From positions 1 through 40,852 of the forward strand of contig NZ_LGEA01000124.1 of NCBI RefSeq assembly GCF_001280065.1: a stretch of 40,852 bases of DNA. The letters are read 5' to 3'. How positions within the stretch are numbered: the stretch's first letter is position 1; every line of letters starts with the position of its first letter. The notes below the pieces were generated by a model, which ran no database searches, had not been told where the DNA came from, and saw only the letters and a program-made list of their open reading frames with translations. A program made the translations under genes and the position numbers. Shown here piece after piece: positions 8,044-15,728 of the stretch. This DNA is from Streptomyces sp. NRRL B-1140. GTDB lineage: Bacteria; Actinomycetota; Actinomycetes; Streptomycetales; Streptomycetaceae.

Positions 8044-9090
8044 ATGAAGTTCACGCCGGATACCCCGCGTTCTGACCTGCAGGTGAGCGACATGGACAGC
8101 GTTGGTACGGCGGAGGCGAATCTCATCACACCGAGTGATCTCCACGTGGCGCAGGTGCGGATCGGCACTACCTGCCTGCGGACGCCGGTACTGCAGCTGC
8201 CCCGTCCGGCGGGGGCTGGTTCGGTGTGGGTGAAGGCTGAGTCCCTTCAGCGGACCGGTTCGTTCAAGCTCCGCGGGGTTGCCAACGCCGTGGCGGCGCT
8301 CGGTGAGGTCGGGGGCGCGCGGGGTGTGGTGACCTATTCGGCCGGCAACCACGGCCGTGCCCTGGCCTATGCGGCTCGGAGGGCCGACATCGCGGCGACG
8401 GTCGTGATGCCCCGGACGGCTTCCCCATACAAGATCGACGCCACCCGGGCCTTGGGCGCGACGGTGGTGCTCCGGGCGCCGGACGAGATCGTGCCGCATG
8501 CCCACCACCTGGGCGACGTCCGCGGCCTGGCCGTGGTGCCACCGTTCGACGATCCTCACATCATCGCCGGGCAGGGCACCGTCGGGCTCGAGATGCTCGA
8601 ACAGGTCGACGACATCGACACGGTGCTGGTACCGGTCGGCGGCGGCGGACTGCTGGCCGGCGTGGCCGCCGCAATCAAGAACCAGCGACCAGGCGCGCGG
8701 GTGGTCGCGGTCGAACCCGAGCTCGCCGCGGACCTGGCCGAGGGCTTCGCCACCGGGAAGCGGACCGTCTGGTCACGAGAGCTGACCGGACGCACGATCG
8801 CCGACGGGCTCCGTTCCGCCGCGGTCGGCGAGCTGACCTGGTCGCACATCACAGCCCTGGTCGACGATGTGGTCACGGTCTCCGAGGAGGCCATCGTCTC
8901 AGCGATGCGATGGCTGGCGGAGTGCGGGAAGCTCGTGGTCGAACCCAGCGGAGCCGTTGCGGCAGCGTCCATCCTCGAGCACACCCACCGACTGGGTCGC
9001 GGAAACATCGCTGCAATCGCGACTGGCGGAAACATCGATCTCCGCGACTTCGCCGCACTGGTAACCGCCACCCCGACGCCTGCCGTCTGA
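8044..9090 (+). CDS. threonine/serine dehydratase-like PLP enzyme (fold type II)
   Basis: A 348-aa enzyme of the threonine dehydratase / serine racemase / 3-hydroxyaspartate ammonia-lyase group. Visible elements are the PLP lysine in SFKLRGV (about residue 75), the phosphate-binding glycine loop VGGGGLLAG (about 200) and TGGNID near the C-terminus. It has no ACT regulatory domain, so it is the catabolic short form. The ATG has AGGAG five to six bases upstream. The downstream RidA fits an enzyme releasing reactive enamine/imine intermediates. Serine, threonine or hydroxyaspartate could be the substrate. A 25-base segment at 8407-8431 recurs at 13264-13288. This is the first intact gene of a plus-strand catabolic operon. 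Confidence 0.88.
   Translation: MKFTPDTPRSDLQVSDMDSVGTAEANLITPSDLHVAQVRIGTTCLRTPVLQLPRPAGAGSVWVKAESLQRTGSFKLRGVANAVAALGEVGGARGVVTYSAGNHGRALAYAARRADIAATVVMPRTASPYKIDATRALGATVVLRAPDEIVPHAHHLGDVRGLAVVPPFDDPHIIAGQGTVGLEMLEQVDDIDTVLVPVGGGGLLAGVAAAIKNQRPGARVVAVEPELAADLAEGFATGKRTVWSRELTGRTIADGLRSAAVGELTWSHITALVDDVVTVSEEAIVSAMRWLAECGKLVVEPSGAVAAASILEHTHRLGRGNIAAIATGGNIDLRDFAALVTATPTPAV
8407..8431 (+). repeat. 25-bp segment repeated at a chimeric junction (copy 1)
   Basis: These 25 bases, coding MPRTASPY inside the dehydratase gene, recur without mismatch and in the same orientation at 13264-13288. There they lie exactly between the broken oxidase and the broken nucleotidyltransferase gene. This copy is probably the source because it fits its gene. 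Confidence 0.85.
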
Positions 9091-9410
9091 TCCACGCGGG
9101 CATGCCCGTGGTCAGCGATTGGGTCCCCGATCAGGTCATCCTCGACGCTGGAACTGGCGTTCCTGGACAAGGCTCCTCCCGCTGCAGGTCGGCGAGTTCC
9201 GCCTCGGCGTCGCCGGCGTGGTGCCGGTGGTGCAAACCCACGGATGCCCGGGTTCCCCGATTTCGAGGACCTGCTCGTCACCGACAGCGCGGGCACGTCG
9301 CCGCAGCGGTGGCCGGTCGACGCCCGCAGATTCCCCGACTGCCTGTCCCCGGGACGACTCCCCCTGGCCGAGTGTGACTCGACCGCCCCCCCCGTGAAGG
9401 AATACCTGAC
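9091..9410 (+). other. 320-bp gap with degraded coding sequence
   Basis: No intact gene. One frame reads DWVPDQVILDAG, which could be a scrap of a D-threonine aldolase/D-serine dehydratase-like C-terminus. A separate 56-codon frame (9244-9414, starting MPGFPDFEDLLV) ends in an ATGA overlap with the next gene start, as if it were the tail of a deleted gene. I cannot assign either with confidence. Confidence 0.35.
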
Positions 9411-10145
9411 ATGAGACTCAAGAACGTCGCGGCCCTGGTGACCGGCGCCAGCAGTGGCATCGGGCAGGCGGTGAGTTCCCACTTCCGCCGTGAGGGCGCG
9501 CGACTGCTGCTCACCGGTCGCAGGGAGCGGCTCGACAGCGCTGGGCCCGACGACCTGTACATCCCTGGAGACCTCAATGACGAGGCATTCGTCGAGCACC
9601 TGGCCAAGCAGGCCGCCGAGTCCCTCGGCACCGTCGACGTCGTCGTCCTCAACCACGGCCTGCAGGCCAGCAGTCCGCTTACCGAGATGGCCTCCGTCGA
9701 CGCGAAGAATGTGCTCGACAGCAACCTGCTCAGCGCGTTCCTGGTGATGAAGCACTTCGCGCCGCTGATGCCTTCCGCGGGTGGCTCGTTCGTCTGTGTC
9801 AGTTCACGGCTCGGCATGGTCGGCAAGCCCGGGGAAGTCCTGTACTCCGCCGCCAAGGGAGGCCTCATCATGCTCGCCAAGGGCGCAGCGATCGAATGGG
9901 CCCCCCGCAACATCCGCGTCAACGTCGTCGCTCCTGGCCTGACCGCCACCCCGATCATCGAAGCAGCGATCCAACGCAGCGCCGATCCCGAGGCCTACCG
10001 CCGCGAGCGCGAGGGTCAAATCCCGCTGCAACGCCTCGCCACCCCTGAAGAGGTCGCCGACGCCGTCCTCTTCTTCGCATCATCAGAGTCGTCGTACATC
10101 ACCGGAGCAGTTCTCCCGGTTGACGGCGGATACACCGCCTTCTGA
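9411..10145 (+). CDS. short-chain dehydrogenase/reductase (SDR) family oxidoreductase
   Basis: A 244-aa classical SDR. The NAD(P)-binding motif TGASSGIG is at residues 12-19, the NHG variant of NAG at about 82-84, the catalytic Ser in CVSSRLG at about 130, and YSAAK is the Tyr/Lys pair near 145. The C-terminus PVDGGYTAF is family-typical. An Arg (TGRRER) after the second strand hints at NADP(H) preference. AAGGA lies nine bases upstream of the ATG. It follows the dehydratase-like gene and precedes ridA, so it may reduce or oxidise a keto or hydroxy acid from that pathway; this is inference. Confidence 0.92.
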   Translation: MRLKNVAALVTGASSGIGQAVSSHFRREGARLLLTGRRERLDSAGPDDLYIPGDLNDEAFVEHLAKQAAESLGTVDVVVLNHGLQASSPLTEMASVDAKNVLDSNLLSAFLVMKHFAPLMPSAGGSFVCVSSRLGMVGKPGEVLYSAAKGGLIMLAKGAAIEWAPRNIRVNVVAPGLTATPIIEAAIQRSADPEAYRREREGQIPLQRLATPEEVADAVLFFASSESSYITGAVLPVDGGYTAF

Positions 10146-10163
10146 ACAGCACTAGGAGGACTC

Positions 10164-10199
10164 ATGGGATTCGAGCCAAGCAAGGTGGTGGCGGCATGA
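10164..10199 (+). CDS. 11-codon upstream ORF coupled to ridA
   Basis: ATG GGA TTC ... GCA TGA encodes MGFEPSKVVAA. It has the best ribosome site of the area (AGGAGG, five bases upstream), and its TGA overlaps the ridA ATG as ATGA. The ridA start has only a poor site of its own. A short translated leader that delivers ribosomes to ridA is one reading. The other is the two ends of a deleted gene joined together, as seen elsewhere in this operon. Confidence 0.4.
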   Translation: MGFEPSKVVAA

Positions 10200-10681
10200 G
10201 TCAGCCCCTGTCTCAAACCGTGAAGGGTGACTCGGCTTCGGAAAGGCTCCAGAACCTCGGACTGGAGCTACCCGACCTCGCCGGTAACGCGTACTTCGTG
10301 CACCACCGGGCGGTGGGCTCCAGTATCCACATCTCCGGCCAACTGCCCTTCAAGGACGGCGAGCTGCTGGGGCAGGGCGTTGTCGGCCGGGACGTGGAGC
10401 TGGAGACCGCGAAGGAGCTCGCGCGCCATGCCGCGCTCAACTGCCTGGCCGCCGCTGTGCAGGCGGTGGGTGATCTGGACCGGGTCCGGATCGTGCAGAT
10501 GCTCGTCTTCGTGGCCAGCACGCCGGACTTCGGTCTGCAGTCGCAGGTCGCCAACGCGGCCAGTGAACTGCTCATCGAGGTGCTGGGCGAGAACGGACGG
10601 CACGCCCGGACCGCGATCGGTGTCGCGGGACTGCCCCTCAACACCCCGGTGGAGATCCAGATGATCTGCACTGCGGTGTAG
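10196..10681 (+). CDS. RidA family protein (reactive intermediate/imine deaminase)
   Basis: A 161-aa cytoplasmic protein of the YjgF/YER057c/UK114 family. It is longer than classic RidA (about 128 aa) because of a 20-30 residue N-terminal extension, as in the LPS-assembly-like actinobacterial subgroup. The Arg of HARTAIGVAGLP (about residue 140) matches the substrate-carboxylate Arg of RidA. Members hydrolyse 2-aminoacrylate and related imines made by PLP dehydratases and by amino-acid oxidases. Both enzyme types are neighbours here. Its ATG overlaps the stop of an 11-codon ORF. Confidence 0.9.
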   Translation: MSQPLSQTVKGDSASERLQNLGLELPDLAGNAYFVHHRAVGSSIHISGQLPFKDGELLGQGVVGRDVELETAKELARHAALNCLAAAVQAVGDLDRVRIVQMLVFVASTPDFGLQSQVANAASELLIEVLGENGRHARTAIGVAGLPLNTPVEIQMICTAV

Positions 10682-10694
10682 CGGCGAGCCAATC

Positions 10695-11224
10695 ATGGGC
10701 AGTACAGCTGTGAACCGGCTCCAACAGGCACTCGGCGCCCTCGTCGACGGCATCGACACTCCGGCGCCGATCGTGCCGGCCCAAGTGATGCGAAACGACA
10801 TCGACCGTATTCAGGGCTTCGCCGCCGAGCACAGTCTCGACGCCAGGCCGCACGTCAAGACGCACAAATGCGTTGAGATCGATCGGCGCCAGGTCAAGGC
10901 GGAGACCAACGGAATCCCCGCGGGCAACGTGGTGAGGCCGAGGTCTTCGCCGAGACCGGATTCGACGGCATCTTCAGCGCCTACCCGATCCGGCCCGCGG
11001 GGACGAAAGGGCCGCCGATCCGGTGGCTGGCCGAGACGACCCGGGGCGTCGCCAACGTCGCGGCCATCAGCGCCCTCGCCGATGCGACGGGGGACGACGC
11101 CGGGCGGCTGGAGGTTCTGATCGAGGTCGCCGGAGCCCGTCGTTCCGCCCTCCTGTGGCGGTCACACCGCCTTCCAGTACCGGCCCACGCGGTTCCCAGA
11201 GACAGATGAACGGACACACCAATG
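10695..11224 (+). pseudogene. D-threonine aldolase / D-serine dehydratase-like protein, frameshifted and internally deleted
   Basis: The first 80 codons are a good alanine-racemase-fold N-terminus: IDTPAPIVPAQVMRND, then RPHVKTHKC, whose first Lys is the PLP lysine of this family. Near 10931 one G is missing. Reading on in the next frame gives GEAEVFAETGFDGIFSAYPI and AAISALADATGD, so the protein continues to about 11130. After that, about 200 residues including the metal-binding His/Cys are absent. A short frame YRPTRFPETDERTHQ then ends in an ATGA overlap with the next gene and may be the tail of this or another gene. Frame 0 would stop at 11120. Confidence 0.7.
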
Positions 11225-12625
11225 AACACCCTTGCGGCACGACCCCGAAACGGAGAGCTCGGTTTCTGGGTGGCCCAACTGGCCGACAAAAGGCCGTCAT
11301 TCCCGCGCTTCATTGGCCAGGACTCCGTCGACGTAGCCATTGTCGGCGGCGGCTACACCGGCCTGTGGGCGGCGTACTTCGCCAAGAAGCTCGAACCGTC
11401 GCTCTCGGTTGCCGTCATCGAGGCCGAACAGGTCGGCTACGGCGCTTCCGGGCGGAACGGCGGCTGGCTCTCGGCGATGCCACCGGTAAACCGTGCCACC
11501 TTCGCCCGCACCGGGGGCGGGCTGGAGGCGAGCCGGGCGCTGCAGCAGGAGTTCGTCGCCGGCGTCGACGCGGTCCTGGACAGCCTCCAGGCCGAAGGAA
11601 TCGACGCCGATCAGCACAAGAGCGGCGCGCTCGTCGCCGCCCACACTCGGGCAGGGCTGGGCCGACTCGTCACCAGGCGTGATGCAGACCTGAAGTACGG
11701 ACTGACCGAGGACGAGATCCAGCTGCTCGACCGGGACGAGTTCCAGTCCAGGATCAACATCTCCACCGTCCACGGCGGGCTCTTCTACAAGCACTGCGCG
11801 CGGATCCACCCCACGAAGCTCGTCTACGGCCTCGCCGACACCCTGACCTCCATGGGGGTGAGGATCTACGAGGGCAGCCGAGTGCACAGTGTCGGCGGCA
11901 GAACTCTCACCTTGGCCGACGGACGCGTCACCGCGGCCAAGACCTTCATCTGCACCGAAGGCTATTCAGGACAGCTGCTCGGCCGCCGGAGCCTGATCCC
12001 GGTCAATTCCTCGATGATCGTGACCAAGCCCCTGCCGGAGGAGGCGTGGCAGGAGATCGGCTGGGAAGGGCCGCAGTGCCTCAGCGACTCCGCGCACACG
12101 TTCATCTATGCCCAGCGGACGTCGGACGGCCGTATCGCCATGGGGGGCCGTGGTGTCCCCTACCGCTTCGGGTCCGGCACTGGGGGAGCCGGTGCGACCG
12201 CCCGGTCCACCATCGACCTGATCTCGCACAAGCTCAGCTCCTTCTTCCCGGGGGCCCCCTTCGAGGTGGAACACGCCTGGTCGGGAGTCCTGGGCGTCAC
12301 GCGGGACTGGAACGGCGGCGTGCTCTGGGACCCGGCATCGGGAATCGGATCGTCCTCCGGCTACGCGGGGCACGGGGTCACGTCGGCCTACATCGGTGGC
12401 AGGACTCTCGTGGAGCTCGCCTTCGAGAAGGAAACCGAACGGACCACTCTCCCCTGGGTCGGCTACCGGGCACGGAAGTGGGAACCGGAGCCCATCCGCT
12501 GGCTGGGCGTTCACGCCATGTACCGGCTCTTCGGCATCGCGGACCAGTGGGAAGAGCGCAGGGATTCCAGCAAGACCTCACTGCTGGCCCGATTCGGCAG
12601 CCGCCTCGCCGGACTTCGCGAGTAG
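11222..12625 (+). CDS. FAD-dependent oxidoreductase of the DadA/PuuB (amine/D-amino-acid oxidase) type
   Basis: A 467-aa DAO-fold enzyme. The dinucleotide motif VAIVGGGYTGLWAA is at about residues 38-51, GYGASGRNGGWLSA at 76-89 is the flavin-contacting segment shared with gamma-glutamylputrescine oxidase, and GYAGHGVTSAYIGG near 380 is the C-terminal FAD motif. It has no signal peptide. The substrate is a secondary or primary amine, or an amino acid. Its imine product would suit the adjacent RidA. The ATG overlaps the preceding broken gene's last codon (ATGA), and no clear ribosome site is present, so translation may depend on coupling. A broken sarcosine-oxidase-like gene follows after 20 bases. 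Confidence 0.9.
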   Translation: MNTLAARPRNGELGFWVAQLADKRPSFPRFIGQDSVDVAIVGGGYTGLWAAYFAKKLEPSLSVAVIEAEQVGYGASGRNGGWLSAMPPVNRATFARTGGGLEASRALQQEFVAGVDAVLDSLQAEGIDADQHKSGALVAAHTRAGLGRLVTRRDADLKYGLTEDEIQLLDRDEFQSRINISTVHGGLFYKHCARIHPTKLVYGLADTLTSMGVRIYEGSRVHSVGGRTLTLADGRVTAAKTFICTEGYSGQLLGRRSLIPVNSSMIVTKPLPEEAWQEIGWEGPQCLSDSAHTFIYAQRTSDGRIAMGGRGVPYRFGSGTGGAGATARSTIDLISHKLSSFFPGAPFEVEHAWSGVLGVTRDWNGGVLWDPASGIGSSSGYAGHGVTSAYIGGRTLVELAFEKETERTTLPWVGYRARKWEPEPIRWLGVHAMYRLFGIADQWEERRDSSKTSLLARFGSRLAGLRE

Positions 12626-12645
12626 ACGAAAAGGGAACTGCTGTC

Positions 12646-13263
12646 ATGGACGCACAACTCGCCGTCATCGGCTTGGGCAGCATCGGAAGCATGGCTTTGT
12701 GGCAGGCCTCCCAACTGTCCGACTCAGTGGTGGGCTTCGAGTCCGCCACCCCGCCCACGGCCGCAGTGCCGTGGGCGGGGACACCCGCCTGTTCCGCATG
12801 GTCTACCGCGGCAGGCCCGAGTACTACCCCATCATCGAACGCTCTCGCGGCCTGTGGGCCGAGCTCGAAGCGGAAACCGGGCAGGCAATCCTCACCACTA
12901 CCAGGGGCCTGTCCATCGGCACGGCGAACGGCAGCTACATCAACAGCCTCCTCGAGGCCGCGCGCGTCACTGGAGCCGAGCACAGCGTCCTGAGCCGGGG
13001 GGGAGTTGGCGCAGCGCTACCCCCAGCACAACCTCCGCCCCGACGACTGCGCCGTCTATGACCCCCGCGCCGGCGTGCTGCGTACGGACCGTGCGGTCGG
13101 CGCCGCCGTCGCGGCGGCTCAGGCAGACGGCGCCACCGTCCTTCAGAACACACCCGTGGACAGCATCACCGGAACCGACCATGGCGTGGTCGTCACCTCG
13201 GGCGACAGGACCTGGACGTTCGAGAAGGTCATCGTCGCCTCCGGCGGCTGGTCGCGCAGGCTC
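12646..13263 (+). pseudogene. sarcosine oxidase / N-methyltryptophan oxidase-like (SolA family), frameshifted and truncated
   Basis: It starts MDAQLAVIGLGSIGSMALWQ, a Rossmann FAD motif. It continues in the next frame as GGDTRLFRMVYRGRPEYYP after a one-base insertion inside a perfect hairpin (12749-12780). It then switches frame again near 13000 to ELAQRYPQHNLRPDD and VIVASGGWSRRLMP. Members are about 380 aa; this one is cut after about 205 residues, where a 25-bp patch from the dehydratase gene joins it to an unrelated inverted gene. The flavin-attaching Cys and the catalytic C-terminal half are absent, so it cannot be functional. Its position suggests it once ended the amino-acid catabolic operon. 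Confidence 0.75.
12749..12780. other. perfect 13-bp hairpin inside the broken oxidase
   Basis: CCCCGCCCACGGC, a six-base loop CGCAGT, then GCCGTGGGCGGGG. The stem is perfect. The first frameshift of the oxidase falls inside this hairpin. It may be a mutational hotspot or a place where sequencing compressed. Confidence 0.8.
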
Positions 13264-13288
13264 ATGCCCCGGACGGCTTCCCCATACA
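13264..13288 (+). repeat. 25-bp segment repeated from the dehydratase gene (copy 2), at the junction
   Basis: Exact 25-bp copy of 8407-8431. To its left is oxidase sequence (SGGWSRRLMP). To its right, from about 13289, sequence matches the nucleotidyltransferase gene at 19366 onward. It therefore marks a recombination join. Confidence 0.85.
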
Positions 13289-13814
13289 GATTCGCTTGCA
13301 GATCCTCGCGCTCGAAGCGACCGCGGGCGTGGCGGCGGCCGAACTCCTCGAGCTCGGCGTTTGTCCAGCGACGGGAGGCCGCGAACACGTCGATCAGGTC
13401 GCGTGGCGCTCCGCGGTCGGCGAGGGCGCGGACCTTGGTCCCGATCACGTCCTCCTCCGCGAGGACGGGCCCGTACGGGCTCTGGGCGACCGGCCGCCAG
13501 AAGATCTCCTTGAGGATGTCGACTTCGCATTCCTGCCCGGTGGCCGGGTCGGACACGGTGAAGCGGGCGGACAGCGGGGCTGTCTCCAGCGCGTGCACCG
13601 TCCAGCCGCGGGCTTCCAGGCCGGAGCGGAGCGTGGCGGCGATGTCGGCCATGGGCGCCGGGTTCTCGGTGGCGACGTCGAGGTCCTGGCTGGGGCGGTT
13701 CACGAGGCGGTGTGCCCGCACGGCGTATCCGCCGGTGAGGACCAGGGGGTACGGGGAGCCGAGGGCGATCACGTCCGCCAGGAGCCGCGTGTGCAGCTCC
13801 GGCATATCCTTCAC
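13289..13814 (-). pseudogene. AbiEii/AbiGii-type nucleotidyltransferase, copy 1, 3'-truncated
   Basis: The first 175 residues are about 95% identical by eye to the intact copy at 19218-19895, including VLTGGYAVRAHRL and RPSQDLDVAT, the nucleotidyltransferase GG and DxD motifs. After DLQANL the homology stops at the 25-bp patch and the frame runs on through antisense oxidase sequence to 13143. The missing 50 residues include the intact copy's DDEAFAAYGLDDATI tail. The GTG start overlaps the stop of the companion gene (GTGA). Catalytic residues are retained, but a foreign tail replaces the C-terminus. Confidence 0.8.
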
Positions 13815-14017
13815 GCCGCTGCCCTGGTGCGGGTGGGGAGCTGGGGGAAGGCGTCTTCCCATACGGTGCGCACGGTGCGGCCGACGAGGGCGCGCAGCAC
13901 CGGCCACAGCTGGAGGAGCGGGTCCTGGTTGAGGTAGCGGGGCAGGTCGTCGTGCAGGCCCTCGTGCAGGACGGTGCGGTACAGGCCCATACGCTGGCGC
14001 GGCTTACCCAGGTCGTA
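13811..14017 (-). pseudogene. 130-aa companion protein, copy 1, C-terminal half (split by IS)
   Basis: Encodes SYDLGKPRQRMGLYRTVLHE to AAA and stop, matching residues 61-130 of the intact companion at 19892-20284. The front half lies 2.3 kb away at 16330-16512 on the same strand. Removing the IS and one TGA rejoins the gene exactly. It overlaps the nucleotidyltransferase start by four bases. Confidence 0.85.
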
Positions 14018-14020
14018 TGA

Positions 14021-14115
14021 GAAGCCGTATCTCAACCGATCTTGGAACGTGTGAATCGAACGGATTTCCTGGACGGCTGATCTTCCGGCGGTACGCGCGT
14101 GAAGCCAGGGGCGAG
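14021..14115 (+). repeat. outer left end of the IS5-like element
   Basis: Begins GAAGCCGTATCTCAACCGAT and matches 14664-14755 at roughly 90% for about 90 bases, then diverges at the cargo region. It carries the outer terminal inverted repeat. Confidence 0.8.
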
Positions 14116-14213
14116 TGCCCGCTTGTGGTCGTCGCGAGGTGAGCTGAGGGGGCTTTGAGTTCAAGCCGGGGCTAGCCTGACGGGCCCTGCTCGCTCGACG
14201 GTGAGGAGAGTAA

Positions 14214-14663
14214 GTGCCCACTCTGATCAACGCTGTTGATGTCCGCCCGCGCGTGTACTACAGGACCATCCAGATCGGCCCCATCCTCTTCGAACAAGCA
14301 CCGGCGGAGGACGACATCGTTCAGATCCCCGGTGAAGGCTGGAGCCTCACCTCCAGCGACAACGATTTCTACCCTTTGGTGCGTTTGGAGGTGTGGGACG
14401 GGCCCGCTCCTCAGCCATCAGGCTCGTGGGAGTACGAACGGGCTTTCCATTCTCCGATGGCAGATCACCTCGCAGTGGTCGACTTGGGTGGCGTCTGCTA
14501 CGGCGAGATCGAGCTGCGGCCGGGGCGCTATCACCTGCGTTTACTCTGCCGAGGGCGAGATCATGTTGAGGCTTCGCTGGCACTCGACCCCTTCCCTCCT
14601 GAAGGGCCGCATGACGATCCCCTTGAGGTGTGGGTTGTTCAGATTTGGCCTGGTGCTGACTGA
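14214..14663 (+). CDS. unrecognised 149-aa protein carried between two IS left ends
   Basis: Starts GTG, with GAGGAGAG just upstream. The product contains VRLEVWDGPAP, a WEYERAF segment, GEIELRPGRYHLRLLCRGRD and ends EVWVVQIWPGAD. It is mixed alpha/beta and acidic, with no signal peptide or membrane segment. I do not recognise the family. The pattern (VWD..P...W, L..G.Y.LR...RGR, Q.WP) recurs in Streptomyces hypothetical proteins as I recall them, but I cannot name a function. The stop codon TGA is also the target-site triplet directly abutting the inner IS end, so the true C-terminus may have been trimmed by the insertion. Confidence 0.6.
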   Translation: MPTLINAVDVRPRVYYRTIQIGPILFEQAPAEDDIVQIPGEGWSLTSSDNDFYPLVRLEVWDGPAPQPSGSWEYERAFHSPMADHLAVVDLGGVCYGEIELRPGRYHLRLLCRGRDHVEASLALDPFPPEGPHDDPLEVWVVQIWPGAD

Positions 14664-14755
14664 GAAGCCGTATCTCAACCGATCTTGGAACGTGTGAATC
14701 GAACGGAGTTCCTGGACGGCTGATCTCACGGCGATACGTGCATGAAGGCAGGGCC
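14664..14755 (+). repeat. inner left end of the IS5-like element
   Basis: Second copy of the IS left terminus (GAAGCCGTATCTCAACCGAT), directly after TGA. With the right end at 16326 it defines a 1663-bp basic element. Confidence 0.8.
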
Positions 14756-15728
14756 TCCTGGTAGCTCGGGGGTGCGACCCCATTCCGAGCGGTTCCCGGA
14801 GGCCCTGTTGTCGTTGTTGTACGCGCCCGAGCCCGTTGACTTCAACTCGCCCGCCGTGTCGTGCGATTGCCTCGCGCACGTGTACGGCAACGCGGCCGAT
14901 CATCCCGATCGGGTTCGCCGGTATCCGTCGGACATGACGGACGCGGAGTGGGCGGCCATCCAGCCATTGTTGCCGGTGCCGACCTGGCTTCAGGGGCGGG
15001 GCGGACGGCCCGAGGGCTACTGCCACCGCCAGCTGCTGGACGCGATCCGCTACCTGGTCGCGGGCGGGATCTCCTGGCGGGCGATGCCCGCGGACTTCCC
15101 CGCATGGGGCCGGGTCTACGCCTTCTTCCGCCGCTGGCGCGAGCACGGGCTGATCACCGAGTTCCACGACCGGCTGCGTGGGAAGGTCCGGGAGCACGAG
15201 GGCCGTGAGGCCGAGTCCACGGCCGGAATCATCGACGCGCAGTCGGTGCGGGCCGCCGCGACGGTGCCGGCCGCCTCACGCGGCTACGACGGAGGGAAGA
15301 AGGTGCCGGGCCGCAAACGGCACATCGTGACCGACACCCTCGGTCTGCTCCTGGTCGTCACGGTCACCGCCGCGAACATCGGCGACCGGGACGCCGCGGC
15401 TGGCCTGCTGAGGCGGCTGCGTCGCCTGCACCGCGACATCACCCTTGTTTGGGCCGACGGCGGCTACACCGGCTCCCTCGTCGGCTGGTGCCGGGACAAA
15501 CTCGCCCTGACCTTGGAGATCGTCAAGCGCACCGACGACATGGCCGGGTTCGTGGTGCTGCCGAGGCGCTGGGTGGCAGAGCGCACGTTCGCGTGGCTGA
15601 TGAATTCCCGCCGTCTGGCGCGGGACTACGAGACCCTGCCCGCCACCAGCGAGGCGATGATCCGGTGGTCGATGGTCACGCGGATGAGCCGGCGTCTGGC
15701 ACGGCCCCGGGCCGCCGGCCGGCGCTGA
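14742..15728 (+). CDS. IS5-family DDE transposase
   Basis: Cuts and joins the element's ends. The N-terminal region has YPSDMTDAEWAAIQPLLP, the start of the family's conserved domain, then GRPEGYCHRQLLDAIRYL and GISWRAMPADFP. Catalytic residues are visible: Asp in IIDAQSVRA, Asp in VWADGGYTG and Glu in AERTFAWLMNSRRLARDYE. Family proteins usually begin within about 10 residues of YPSDM, so the true start may be a later GTG such as 14880; the 5' limit is therefore uncertain. The frame is intact to the stop. It converges on, and overlaps by 53 bases, the accessory gene on the other strand. Confidence 0.88.
   Translation: MKAGPPGSSGVRPHSERFPEALLSLLYAPEPVDFNSPAVSCDCLAHVYGNAADHPDRVRRYPSDMTDAEWAAIQPLLPVPTWLQGRGGRPEGYCHRQLLDAIRYLVAGGISWRAMPADFPAWGRVYAFFRRWREHGLITEFHDRLRGKVREHEGREAESTAGIIDAQSVRAAATVPAASRGYDGGKKVPGRKRHIVTDTLGLLLVVTVTAANIGDRDAAAGLLRRLRRLHRDITLVWADGGYTGSLVGWCRDKLALTLEIVKRTDDMAGFVVLPRRWVAERTFAWLMNSRRLARDYETLPATSEAMIRWSMVTRMSRRLARPRAAGRR

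Noticed and set aside
9244..9414. 56-codon ORF ending in ATGA at the SDR start
   Set aside because: Not called as a gene: no recognisable family and poor codon character in the first part. Described within the gap entry instead.
13143..13288. C-terminal extension of nucleotidyltransferase copy 1
   Set aside because: The frame is open only because it reads antisense through the oxidase fragment and the 25-bp patch. It is not a real domain.
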